Part shown: positions 27,964-35,824 of the stretch, piece after piece
How positions within the stretch are numbered: position 1 is the first letter of the stretch
Layout: every line of letters starts with the position of its first letter
Made by a program: the position numbers and the translations under genes
DNA from: Bacteroidales bacterium
GTDB taxonomy: Bacteria; Bacteroidota; Bacteroidia; Bacteroidales; F082
DNA length: 64,000 nt
Direction: 5' to 3'
Assembly (NCBI GenBank): GCA_017537965.1
Contig: JAFYJV010000018.1
Coordinates: forward strand, 310,001 to 374,000
The notes under the pieces: generated by a model
What the model was told of the DNA's origin: nothing
The model's input: only the letters and a program-made list of their open reading frames with translations
Database searches by the model: none

Positions 27964-27971
27964 CAAATTTA
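27964..27971 (-). promoter_or_regulatory. Probable -7 box of alaS promoter
   Basis: TAAATTTG on the minus strand fits TAnnTTTG, 27 bases before the alaS ATG. Confidence 0.55.
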
Positions 27972-27982
27972 GGCTTTTTTCG

Positions 27983-27990
27983 TAACTTTG
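27983..27990 (+). promoter_or_regulatory. Probable -7 box of the M23 peptidase gene
   Basis: TAACTTTG fits TAnnTTTG, 14 bases before the ATG at 28004. It is back to back with the alaS box. Confidence 0.6.
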
Positions 27991-28003
27991 TACACTTTTT
28001 AGT

Positions 28004-28975
28004 ATGGCAAAGCAGAAATACATATACAATCACAAGACGCTCAGCTATGAGAAATTTAAGGAGCCGACACGCAAACGCGTGGGGAGAGTGTTCCTTTATC
28101 TGCTCTCTTCTTGTGTCTTTGCCTTGCTTTTCATCATCCTGTTCTACAACTTTTTTGGCTCTCCGAAAGAAAAAATGCAGGCCCGTGAGATCGAGTTTCT
28201 GAAGCTTCAATACGAGATCCTCAACGACCGATTGGACAATATGAACATCCTTCTTGAGGACATGGAACAGCGTGACGACAACATCTATCGAGTGATTTTT
28301 GAAGCGGATCCGATCCCATCGTCGGTGCGCAAGGCGGGCTTTGGCGGTGTTGACCGTTACGAGGATCTTTATGGCTACAAGAGTTCTGACTTGGTGGTAC
28401 GTGTGGCTCGTAAGTTGGATGTCGTGGCCAGCCAACTCTATGTGCAGTCCAAGTCGTATGACGAGGTGTTTGCCTTGGCGAAGAGCAAGGCGCAGATGCT
28501 GGCGTGTATTCCCGCCATCATCCCTGTCAAGGAGTCGGAGATTCGGCAGATTTCCTCCTATTTCGGCTATCGTTCCGATCCCATTTACAAGGTGGCCAAG
28601 TTCCATAGTGGCATGGATTTCGCGTCGGCCATCGGTACTGAGGTCTTTGCCACGGGCGACGGTGTAGTGGAAAAGGTGGAGCAGAACTACTGGGGCTATG
28701 GCAACTTGATCACCCTTAACCATGGGTATGGATATAAGACGCAGTACGCCCATCTCTCGAAGTTCGCTGTCCGTCAAGGGCAAAAGGTGAAACGCGGACA
28801 AGTGATCGGCTATGTGGGCACCACGGGAAAGTCCACGGGATCGCATCTCCATTATGAAGTGCTGAAGAACGGCGAACCCACCGACCCCATCCATTTCTTT
28901 TTCAACGACCTCACGCCGGAAGAGTATGAAACCATTTTGAAACAAGCGGAATTACCATCAATAACAATGGATTAG
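28004..28975 (+). CDS. M23-family (LytM) peptidoglycan endopeptidase, membrane-anchored
   Basis: A 323-residue protein with a basic cytoplasmic N-terminus, one transmembrane helix (about 29-50), a coiled-coil segment (about 58-90), and a LytM domain (about 180-305). Zinc ligands appear in the H-S-G-M-D-F motif (near 203) and H-L-H-Y-E-V (near 282). The family cuts peptide cross-links in peptidoglycan during growth or division, or acts as an activator when ligands are missing; both motifs are intact here. It shares a likely transcript with the MerR-type gene 4 bases downstream. Confidence 0.92.
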   Translation: MAKQKYIYNHKTLSYEKFKEPTRKRVGRVFLYLLSSCVFALLFIILFYNFFGSPKEKMQAREIEFLKLQYEILNDRLDNMNILLEDMEQRDDNIYRVIFEADPIPSSVRKAGFGGVDRYEDLYGYKSSDLVVRVARKLDVVASQLYVQSKSYDEVFALAKSKAQMLACIPAIIPVKESEIRQISSYFGYRSDPIYKVAKFHSGMDFASAIGTEVFATGDGVVEKVEQNYWGYGNLITLNHGYGYKTQYAHLSKFAVRQGQKVKRGQVIGYVGTTGKSTGSHLHYEVLKNGEPTDPIHFFFNDLTPEEYETILKQAELPSITMD

Positions 28976-28978
28976 ACT

Positions 28979-29323
28979 ATGGAAGAAAACACCGGAAAAT
29001 ACTATTACACCATCGGCGAGGTGGCAAAGATGTTCGGGGTCAACACCTCGATGATCCGTTATTGGGAGAATGAGTTCGATGTGCTTCGTCCTCGGAAAAA
29101 CAAGAAAGGCAACCGTCTGTTTACCCAGCGAGATGTCCGCTATGTTCATGTCATATACCACCTTACAAAGGTGAAGGGCTATACCTTGGCAGGAGCGAAG
29201 ATGGCGCTCAAGGAGAAGTTCTCGGAATACGAGGAAAGGGTGATCATGCTGGAGACCTTGGATAAGACCCGTAAGTTTCTCAAAGACCTGGATGCGGCTT
29301 TAGGGGAGAAGATGGCAAAGTGA
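28979..29323 (+). CDS. MerR-family transcriptional regulator
   Basis: A 114-residue DNA-binding protein with an N-terminal winged helix (about 9-78, containing Y-T-I-G-E-V-A-K-M-F-G-V and I-R-Y-W-E) and a short helical dimerisation tail. There is no obvious ligand-binding domain or metal-binding cysteines, so it is the short MerR type often adjoining an M23 peptidase in Bacteroidota. Targets are unknown; autoregulation of the M23-merR pair is plausible. Its stop is 4 bases from the convergent rfaD stop. Confidence 0.9.
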   Translation: MEENTGKYYYTIGEVAKMFGVNTSMIRYWENEFDVLRPRKNKKGNRLFTQRDVRYVHVIYHLTKVKGYTLAGAKMALKEKFSEYEERVIMLETLDKTRKFLKDLDAALGEKMAK

Positions 29324-29327
29324 GGAT

Positions 29328-30293
29328 TTAGAGGTAATTCTTTCCTGAGAGGTAGTTTTTCACGTAATCGGTGACACCGTCTTCGAGTGAGGTGAAGGAC
29401 TCGTCGTAGCCCGCTTTACGCAGTTTTCCAATGTTGGCTTCGGTGAAATACTGGTATTTGTCGCGGATGTCGATGGGAGTGTCGATGAATTGGATGTTGG
29501 TGGCTTTCCCCATGGCTTTGAAGGTGCTGTCGGTGAGGTCGTAGAAGGAACGTGCCTGGCCGGTGCCTACGTTGTACAATCCGTTTTCGGGGCGGTGTTC
29601 CATCAGCCAGAGGATGACTTTGGCGACGTCTTTTACATAGACGAAGTCGCGCAACTGTTGGCCGTCTTCGTAATCGGGACGATGGGAACGGAACAACTGC
29701 ATCTTTCCAGTCTCGTTGATTTGTTGGAAGGCATGGAGGATGACGGAGGCCATGCGACCTTTATGGTATTCGTTGGGACCATACACGTTGAAGAACTTCA
29801 ATCCAGCCCAAAACGGAGGCTGTTGGTCTTGTTGGAGCAGGTATTTGTCGATCTCGTTCTTCGAACGGCCGTATGGATTCAAAGGCTTCAACTTGGCTAC
29901 GATATCGTGCCGGTCGTCGTATCCAAGTTCTCCCAAGCCGTAGGTGGCTGCCGAGGAGGCGTAAATCAAGGGGATTTGATGGATGGAGCAGCATTTCCAA
30001 AGTTGGATGGTGTAATCCACGTTGAGCTGTTGAAACACGCTGTAGTCGAACTCAGTGGTGTCTGTTCGGGCGCCAAGATGGATGATAAAGTCAACACTAG
30101 GATGGTTTTTGTCAAGCCAATCAAAAAAACGGTCCCGATCGATTAATGCAAGATAATTCTTGTCTGTGTAGTTGGCTTTTTTTTCTTCCCTGCTGAAGTC
30201 GTCAACAAGGACAAGGTCATTTTGGCCATGGCTGTTAAGCGCACCTGTAACCACGCTTCCGATGAACCCCGCTGCTCCCGTTATTATTACCAT
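29328..30293 (-). CDS. rfaD: ADP-L-glycero-D-manno-heptose 6-epimerase
   Basis: NADP-dependent sugar epimerase that makes the heptose donor for the lipopolysaccharide inner core. The 321-residue extended SDR protein begins MVIITGAAGFIGSVV (G-x-x-G-x-x-G), has S-S-A-A-T-Y-G near 113-119 and the catalytic Y-G-R-S-K near 140. Similarity throughout to HldD/RfaD is good; other NDP-sugar epimerases are less likely given the ADP-heptose type K-A-N-Y-T-D segment. It is the last gene of the PASTA-T9SS-rluD-rfaD run and is preceded by heptamer array G. Confidence 0.88.
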   Translation of the reverse strand: MVIITGAAGFIGSVVTGALNSHGQNDLVLVDDFSREEKKANYTDKNYLALIDRDRFFDWLDKNHPSVDFIIHLGARTDTTEFDYSVFQQLNVDYTIQLWKCCSIHQIPLIYASSAATYGLGELGYDDRHDIVAKLKPLNPYGRSKNEIDKYLLQQDQQPPFWAGLKFFNVYGPNEYHKGRMASVILHAFQQINETGKMQLFRSHRPDYEDGQQLRDFVYVKDVAKVILWLMEHRPENGLYNVGTGQARSFYDLTDSTFKAMGKATNIQFIDTPIDIRDKYQYFTEANIGKLRKAGYDESFTSLEDGVTDYVKNYLSGKNYL

Positions 30294-30321
30294 CTTCTTG
30301 CTTCTAACTTCTTACTTCTGA
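30294..30321 (-). repeat. Heptamer array G (four units) at rluD-rfaD junction
   Basis: Four period-7 units (TCAGAAG, TAAGAAG, TTAGAAG, CAAGAAG on the minus strand) abut the rfaD ATG. They also encode the last residues (S-E-V-R-S) and stop of the upstream pseudouridine synthase. Confidence 0.8.
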
Positions 30322-31362
30322 TCCAATGTACCTTCTCCATTTCTCCAGTACGGCATTCATGTCGTCGGGGAGTTCCGAGGTGAACAGCATCTCCTTTTTT
30401 GTAGTGGGATGCACGAAGCCCAACTCCTTGGCGTGCAAAGCGTGTCGTGGAAGGAGTTTGAAGCAGTTGTCGATAAACTGACGATATTTTGAGAAGGTGG
30501 TACCTTTCAGGATGATGTCGCCTCCGTAAGTGGCATCGTTGAAAAGGGGATGGCCGATGTACTGGGAATGGACGCGGATCTGATGGGTGCGTCCTGTCTC
30601 CAGACGGTATTCGTTCAAGGTGACATAGCCGAAACGCTCAAGCACTCTCCAATGGGTGATGGCTTCCTTGCCATGGTCGCCGTTGGGATAGACGGTCATC
30701 TTGCGCCTGTCGTTGGGACTGCGCCCGATATTGCCTTCGATGGTGCCTTCGTCTTCGCTGAAGTCACCCCACACCAAGGCGTTGTAGCGTCGATGGATGG
30801 AATGCTCGAAGAACTGGTGTGCAAGGATGGCCTGCGCGGTCTCGTTCTTGGCCACGATCATGAGGCCGGTGGTGTCCTTGTCGATGCGGTGGACCAGATA
30901 GCCGAACTTATTCTCCACCTTCTGGTTGGTCTGCTGGAAATGATAGGCTAGGCCATGAAGCAGCGTCCCCTCGAAGTTGCCGTGTCCAGGGTGGACGACC
31001 AGTCCCGCCTGCTTGTTGATCACGATGACGTCGTCGTCTTCATAGACGATGTCAAGTGGGATCTCCTGTGGCGTGATGTTGATTTCTCTCGGAGGGTAGC
31101 TGAAGACGATGGAGATGACATCGTTGGGCTTGACCTTGTAGTTTTGCTTGACGGCCTTGTCGTTGACGAGGATGTTGCCTGCCTTGGCGGCGTTTTGCAC
31201 ACGGTTGCGCGAGATGTTTTGGATGTGGTTGGTCAGGAAGGTGTCGATACGTTCCATGGCCTGGCCTTTATCGACCACGATGCGGATATGCTCATAGAGT
31301 TCACCGCTTTCGTCTTCGTTGCTTTCGTTGTCCAGGACGTCGTCGAGAAGTTCTTCGCTCAT
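30304..31362 (-). CDS. RluA-family pseudouridine synthase (RluD-type)
   Basis: Isomerises uridines to pseudouridine in RNA, probably 23S rRNA. The 352-residue protein has an acidic N-terminal extension, an S4 RNA-binding domain (about 33-90) and the RluA catalytic domain (about 105-320). The catalytic Asp lies in H-R-I-D-K-D-T-T-G-L near residue 160. The presence of S4 favours RluD/RluC over RluA; the exact target is not readable. The start overlaps the upstream stop (ATGA). The final S-E-V-R-S is encoded by array G. Confidence 0.9.
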   Translation of the reverse strand: MSEELLDDVLDNESNEDESGELYEHIRIVVDKGQAMERIDTFLTNHIQNISRNRVQNAAKAGNILVNDKAVKQNYKVKPNDVISIVFSYPPREINITPQEIPLDIVYEDDDVIVINKQAGLVVHPGHGNFEGTLLHGLAYHFQQTNQKVENKFGYLVHRIDKDTTGLMIVAKNETAQAILAHQFFEHSIHRRYNALVWGDFSEDEGTIEGNIGRSPNDRRKMTVYPNGDHGKEAITHWRVLERFGYVTLNEYRLETGRTHQIRVHSQYIGHPLFNDATYGGDIILKGTTFSKYRQFIDNCFKLLPRHALHAKELGFVHPTTKKEMLFTSELPDDMNAVLEKWRRYIGSEVRS

Positions 31363-33239
31363 GGGGTGACGGTTATTTTTCTACGGATGATGTTGCCGTC
31401 GTCAGTGGTGACTGTCAAGAGGTACATGCCGTTGCTAAGACCTTGCACTGACAGCTCGGAAGTGAAGACCGTTTGAAGCACTTGGCGACCAGTCATGTCA
31501 TACATGACGATGTTCCTGCCATGACTTACCCCTTCGATATGCAGGGTAGTCGAGGCGGGGTTTGGATAGACGATGACGTCATCAACAATGTTTGCTTCCT
31601 CAAGTTCGACAAAGTATCCGGCGCCGACGACGGGGCGAATCATGATGGAACCGTGAATGCTGCTCTGCTGCCATGATCCGTTTGAGTTGAAGAAGTTGTA
31701 TTGGGAGTTGTCATTCGACATGTCCAGTCCGATGTTGATGAGGCCATTGTCACGTTGCACGAGGCCGACATAAAACGTCCCGTTGAGTTTGACGAGCCGG
31801 CTGAAGGGGTAGTAGCTGAACCCAAAGATGCTTTCTTGCCAGACGGGTCGTTTGTTGGGAAGGCGGAAGACTTCCTCTCCAGGCTTGCCGTTGTTGTCTT
31901 TCCAAACGACGATGTCGAAATACTTGTTGTTGGCGTCGTTGAGGGTGTGGTTGAAGAGGATCTGCACGCCGCGAAGGGTGTCCATCTCCGACAGCTCGAA
32001 CTTGACGGCGAAGGCGCTGGATGCGGGTTCCACGCCATAGCCCATCTCAGGGATCCCATCATCGTAGGCGAAATAGTTGTAGAACCCTTGATGGTAAACC
32101 ATCGAGTCAACCAGCGGCGGATTGCAAGTGGAGTCGCTGATGTATTGACGTATGAGATAGGAGGTGGAGTCGCGGTTATAGTCGAGCGAGAACAGTTGCC
32201 CAACGAATGCCCAGCTGAGTTGGCTGTAGGTCTGCGATCCCATCACAACGGGGCTGTTGCTTGCATAGCTGTAGGCTTGGCTGCCATTGACTTGTTCGAC
32301 GGTGTATTGGTGTTTGAGCGTATGCGGTTGGTTGTCAAGGTTGGAGACTTCGTACTCGAACTCTTCAGTGATGCTGGATGTGGGATTGGCGCGGTAGTGC
32401 TTGTAAGGCATGACGCGGTAACGGTTGAGGAACGACGGCGTCGGCCCGGTGAAGCAGATCTTGGGATAGGAGGTGTCGTCAATCGTCCTGTTATAATTGA
32501 GATAGACCACGTCGATGTTCCAATGGTCTTCGTTGCCTCTGCTGGAAGGCTGGCTGTTGTTGGCGATGCTGGCGTAGTTGTAGAAACGGAAGAAGAATTG
32601 GTCGGTGAAGTATTTCAAGTCGGTGATGGGGATCATGACCTGCTTGAAGTAGTTACTGTCGTTTTCTTGAAGGAATTGCGACAGGGTCTGTCCTGGGGTG
32701 CTCCAGATGTGATACCATGTGGTGTCGAAGTCGTTGGGGATGCCGAACTCAAGCACCAGCGAGTCGTTTGTCTCAGGTGGGAGGCCACTGCCTTGAGGTT
32801 GGAAGAAGAAGCTGAGATACAAGGAATCGGCAGGCGTTAAGGCTTTTGGCTCCGGGTCGAACACCGAGTCGAGACGGATCTGGGTAGAGGTCAAATGTTC
32901 AGCGATGAATGGATTGCTGATGGCGTATTCGTAAACGCGACCTTGGGCATCGAGGGCATCAAGGGTGGCGGTGTTGTGGGTGATGGGATTGAGTGGAAAG
33001 CCCGAGTTGACGTAAGCGTTACGATCCAACCATTTGCTGCTGTCGGGCGTGGCCAACGACGAGGAGAAGTCGTCGTAAAACGGCAGTGTCTGCACTTGCA
33101 CCTGCCGGTTTCTGGCCGTTTGGGTGGGGCCTTCGCGATAGAAACCGGTGAGCACTTCCTGTGCGAGGAGGAGGCTCGGAAGCAGGCATAGCACGCAGGC
33201 TAGGCTCCATATTCTAAAATTCGTCTTCATAGATCTCAT
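31359..33239 (-). CDS. Secreted protein with T9SS type A sorting domain
   Basis: A 626-residue exported protein of unknown function. The signal peptide (MKTNFRIWSLACVLCLLPSLLLAQ) begins at residue 4, so the ATG at 33230 is as likely a start as 33239. A jelly-roll-like beta-rich region with many D-S and N-S turns follows. The C-terminal sorting domain (about 550-626) contains V-Y-P-N-P-A-S-T-T-L and M-Y-D-M-T-G-R. No catalytic motif was found. It overlaps the PASTA gene by 26 bases upstream and the pseudouridine synthase by 4 bases downstream, so it is translated within the same operon. Confidence 0.85.
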   Translation of the reverse strand: MRSMKTNFRIWSLACVLCLLPSLLLAQEVLTGFYREGPTQTARNRQVQVQTLPFYDDFSSSLATPDSSKWLDRNAYVNSGFPLNPITHNTATLDALDAQGRVYEYAISNPFIAEHLTSTQIRLDSVFDPEPKALTPADSLYLSFFFQPQGSGLPPETNDSLVLEFGIPNDFDTTWYHIWSTPGQTLSQFLQENDSNYFKQVMIPITDLKYFTDQFFFRFYNYASIANNSQPSSRGNEDHWNIDVVYLNYNRTIDDTSYPKICFTGPTPSFLNRYRVMPYKHYRANPTSSITEEFEYEVSNLDNQPHTLKHQYTVEQVNGSQAYSYASNSPVVMGSQTYSQLSWAFVGQLFSLDYNRDSTSYLIRQYISDSTCNPPLVDSMVYHQGFYNYFAYDDGIPEMGYGVEPASSAFAVKFELSEMDTLRGVQILFNHTLNDANNKYFDIVVWKDNNGKPGEEVFRLPNKRPVWQESIFGFSYYPFSRLVKLNGTFYVGLVQRDNGLINIGLDMSNDNSQYNFFNSNGSWQQSSIHGSIMIRPVVGAGYFVELEEANIVDDVIVYPNPASTTLHIEGVSHGRNIVMYDMTGRQVLQTVFTSELSVQGLSNGMYLLTVTTDDGNIIRRKITVTP

Positions 33240-34122
33240 CTGTATCGGTTGATTCTAAAGTGTCGTTTTTCAAAGCCTCAAGGGAGTCGGTCTCAGCCTG
33301 TCTCTCCATGGCGAATTTCAAGGAATCTTCGAGGAGCATGGACTTGCTTTCCTTGTCGAAATTGAATTTCTTGCTGGAACGGTACCATACATCGACGAAG
33401 GTGCCGGGTCTGACCGATCCGCGGCTGTAAGGAGGATCCATCTTATAGACCTTCATGTACTGGATGCTGTCGCGATCGTCGAAGGTCTCGTTGCCAAGAT
33501 TCAGTCCGTTCATGTTGAGGATATGCTGCACTTCCTCGGCGGGAGTGCCATAGAGTTTGGGCAGCTTCATGTTGCGCTGGTCGGCGCCCAGTCCCACAAG
33601 GAGGGTGATCTTGCTTCCTTTGATGATCTCGGTCCCGGGCTTGATAACAGCTCCGTCATAGCGCTGTTCACAGATGGCGTTGCGGGCAAAATGGTTGATG
33701 TATTTCAACTCTTTCACCAAAAGGCCGTTCGATTCGAGGAGCACCAACGCCTGTCGCAGCGAGAGGTTGTTGAGGTTCGGCATGTTGGTCTTCTCAGGGG
33801 TTTGAGCCACGATGATGTAATAGACGTTGCGGCCATGCTTGACTTTTGCTTGAGGCAGCGGATCCTGTTGGACGATGGTGCCGGGATCCTGTGTCTTTGA
33901 ATACACGCTGTCGATCAAGATGAAGTGATAGTCTTTCCCGTAAGAAGCTTTTACCTCGTCGATGGTCATACCACTGAAGTCGGGCAACTCATATACCTTG
34001 CCGTGTCTGGTGTAAACGTTTAACAAGCGAATCGTTAGCCATAGCAAGACCAAACTGAGCACGATGATGGCCAGCAAGTTCAAGTAGAATTTCTTTTGTT
34101 TTAGGAACTGTAGTTTGCCCAT
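33214..34122 (-). CDS. PASTA-domain membrane protein without kinase domain
   Basis: A 302-residue single-pass protein: cytoplasmic N-terminus, transmembrane helix (about 13-35), three extracytoplasmic PASTA repeats (about 43-110, 111-182, 183-252) with recurring L-P-D/N-L-x-x-x-x-x-x-A/V-x-x-x-L elements, and an acidic tail. In Firmicutes and Actinobacteria, PASTA repeats sense muropeptides or penicillin-binding protein state; Bacteroidota have kinase-less versions beside ddl, as here. A role near cell-wall synthesis is inferred from ddl being divergent across 41 bases. Confidence 0.88.
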   Translation of the reverse strand: MGKLQFLKQKKFYLNLLAIIVLSLVLLWLTIRLLNVYTRHGKVYELPDFSGMTIDEVKASYGKDYHFILIDSVYSKTQDPGTIVQQDPLPQAKVKHGRNVYYIIVAQTPEKTNMPNLNNLSLRQALVLLESNGLLVKELKYINHFARNAICEQRYDGAVIKPGTEIIKGSKITLLVGLGADQRNMKLPKLYGTPAEEVQHILNMNGLNLGNETFDDRDSIQYMKVYKMDPPYSRGSVRPGTFVDVWYRSSKKFNFDKESKSMLLEDSLKFAMERQAETDSLEALKNDTLESTDTDEIYEDEF

Positions 34123-34139
34123 ATTTACTAATTTAGCGG

Positions 34140-34147
34140 CAAAATTA
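34140..34147 (-). promoter_or_regulatory. Probable -7 box of PASTA-T9SS-rluD-rfaD operon
   Basis: TAATTTTG on the minus strand fits TAnnTTTG, 18 bases before the ATG at 34122. Confidence 0.5.
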
Positions 34148-34163
34148 ACAAATAATTTTGAAA

Positions 34164-35138
34164 ATGAAGAATGTGGCCATAGTTTGTGGCGGAGATTCGG
34201 GAGAATTTGAGATTTCCGTCAAGAGCGCCGGGGTTGTGAAACGCAACCTGGATCCTCAGAAATACAATGCATATATCATGGTGGTGTCGAAGAAGGGCTG
34301 GTATTGCCAACTTGACGACGGGAGCCGGATCGATATCGACAAGAATGACTTCTCTATCTGTGTCGATGGGCGGAAGATCGTTTTCGACGTGGCTTTCAAC
34401 GCTGTACACGGCGAGCCGGGTGAGAATGGGCCGTTGTCGGGTTATTTGGAGCTGATGGGCATTCCTTGCACCTCATCCGATTTGACCACTTGTGCATTGA
34501 CTTTCCACAAGGACTTCTGCAAGCGTGTCGTGCAGTCGTACGACGTGAAGGTGTCGCCTTCCATCCTCATTAACAAGGGAGATGAATATGATGCCAAGCA
34601 GATCATCGAGGAATTGGGGCTTCCCTTGTTTGTCAAGCCTACCCGTAACGGATCCAGCGTGGGGGTCTCCAAGGTACATAATGAAGAGGAGTTTGAGCCT
34701 GCGGTCAAGAAGGCGTTGGATGCCGGCGACCAGGTGATGTGCGAGAAGTTCGTCTCGGGACGCGAGTTCGGTTGCGGAGCGATGAAGATCGGACGCCGGA
34801 TGGTCGTGTTCCCATTGACGGAGATCGTTCCCAAGAATGAATTCTTCGACTATGAGGCCAAATACACCGCTGGCAAGTCGGAGGAGATCACTCCCGCCGA
34901 GGTGGACGAGGCATTGGAGATTGAGATCAAGGCGACGACGGCGTTTCTGTATGAGAAGTTGGAATGCAAGGGCTTTGTCCGCATCGACTATATCGTCAAC
35001 GAGGGAGGCGTCTTCTTTATCGAGGCCAACATAGTTCCCGGCATGTCGGAGGCGAGCATCATCCCTCAGCAGGCCAAGTGCTTTGGTTTGTCGTTGGATA
35101 AGCTGTTCGATTTGGCGATTACCAACGCTTTGAGATAA
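34164..35138 (+). CDS. ddl: D-alanine-D-alanine ligase
   Basis: Makes the D-Ala-D-Ala dipeptide for peptidoglycan precursors. The 324-residue ATP-grasp enzyme begins MKNVAIVCGGDSGEFEIS, has L-P-L-F-V-K-P-T-R-N-G-S-S-V-G-V-S near 155-170, and ends in the metal-binding I-D-Y-I and E-A-N-I-V-P-G-M region near 278-298. The ATG at 34164 is preferred over a TTG two codons upstream. A TAATTTTG box ends 3 bases before the ATG; if used as a -7 element the message would be leaderless. The gene ends at a shared terminator with frr. Confidence 0.94.
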   Translation: MKNVAIVCGGDSGEFEISVKSAGVVKRNLDPQKYNAYIMVVSKKGWYCQLDDGSRIDIDKNDFSICVDGRKIVFDVAFNAVHGEPGENGPLSGYLELMGIPCTSSDLTTCALTFHKDFCKRVVQSYDVKVSPSILINKGDEYDAKQIIEELGLPLFVKPTRNGSSVGVSKVHNEEEFEPAVKKALDAGDQVMCEKFVSGREFGCGAMKIGRRMVVFPLTEIVPKNEFFDYEAKYTAGKSEEITPAEVDEALEIEIKATTAFLYEKLECKGFVRIDYIVNEGGVFFIEANIVPGMSEASIIPQQAKCFGLSLDKLFDLAITNALR

Positions 35139-35160
35139 AGCGTCGTAAAAGTCGTAAAAA

Positions 35161-35196
35161 GAAATCGGCGGGCAGCTGCCCGCCGATTTCTTTTTA
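35161..35196. terminator. Bidirectional terminator between ddl and frr
   Basis: A perfect 30-base palindrome (15-base arms, GAAATCGGCGGGCAG and its complement) is flanked by A5 on the left and T5 on the right, so either strand yields hairpin plus U-tract. The right T-tract reaches into the frr stop codon. Confidence 0.88.
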
Positions 35197-35757
35197 TACC
35201 GTAAGGATATCTTTGGATTTGAGCTCCGTCAGGTCATCAATCTTCTTGATGTACTTGTCGGTGAGTTTCTGGATCTCTTCCTGAAGGAGTTTCGACTCGT
35301 CTTCCGAGATGGTGTCCTTCTCCAGTTTCTTGGCTTCGTCGTTGGCGCTGCGGCGGATGTTGCGGATGCCTACCTTGGCATCTTCGGCAGCCGTCTTGGT
35401 GCGTTTGACAAGCTCACGGCGGCGTTCCTCGGTCAAAGGCGGAACGGAGATACGGAGCAACTCGCCGTTGTTCATCGGGTTGAATCCCAAATTGGCATTC
35501 AGGATGGCCTTGGCGATGTTGTTGAGTGCGCTCTTGTCAAAGGGGACGACGACGATCATACGGGCATCGGGACAGCCGATGTTGGCGGTCTGCTCGATGG
35601 GTACCGTGGCGCCGTAGTATTCAACCATCACGCCATTCAACATGGCAGGACTGGCTTTTCCTGCTCTGATGCCCTGGAACTCATGCTCCAGGTGCTTGAT
35701 GGTATTGTCCATGCTTTCAGAGGCTTCGTCTAATACAAATTGGGATTCGTCTGTCAT
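35194..35757 (-). CDS. frr: Ribosome recycling factor
   Basis: Splits the post-termination ribosome together with EF-G. The 187-residue protein matches the family's length and shows the diagnostic G-I-R-A-G-K-A-S-P-A-M-L near residues 30-41 and the helical C-terminus with D-D-L-T-E-L-K-S-K. It ends in the bidirectional terminator. A minus-strand TATTTTTG box is present 20 bases upstream, so it can be transcribed separately from pyrH and the intervening glycosyltransferase gene. Confidence 0.96.
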   Translation of the reverse strand: MTDESQFVLDEASESMDNTIKHLEHEFQGIRAGKASPAMLNGVMVEYYGATVPIEQTANIGCPDARMIVVVPFDKSALNNIAKAILNANLGFNPMNNGELLRISVPPLTEERRRELVKRTKTAAEDAKVGIRNIRRSANDEAKKLEKDTISEDESKLLQEEIQKLTDKYIKKIDDLTELKSKDILTV

Positions 35758-35776
35758 AGGTCAAAAGATTTGAAGG

Positions 35777-35784
35777 CAAAAATA
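35777..35784 (-). promoter_or_regulatory. Probable -7 box of frr
   Basis: TATTTTTG on the minus strand fits TAnnTTTG, 20 bases before the frr ATG. Confidence 0.55.
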
Positions 35785-35824
35785 CGGAAATGTTATAATA
35801 CTCGATGTTTATTGTCAAAAAAAA

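Noticed and set aside
31701-32840. 379-codon frame antisense to the T9SS gene at 31359-33239
   Set aside because: Composition is V/G/E/D shadow-like; the minus-strand protein has a signal peptide and sorting domain.
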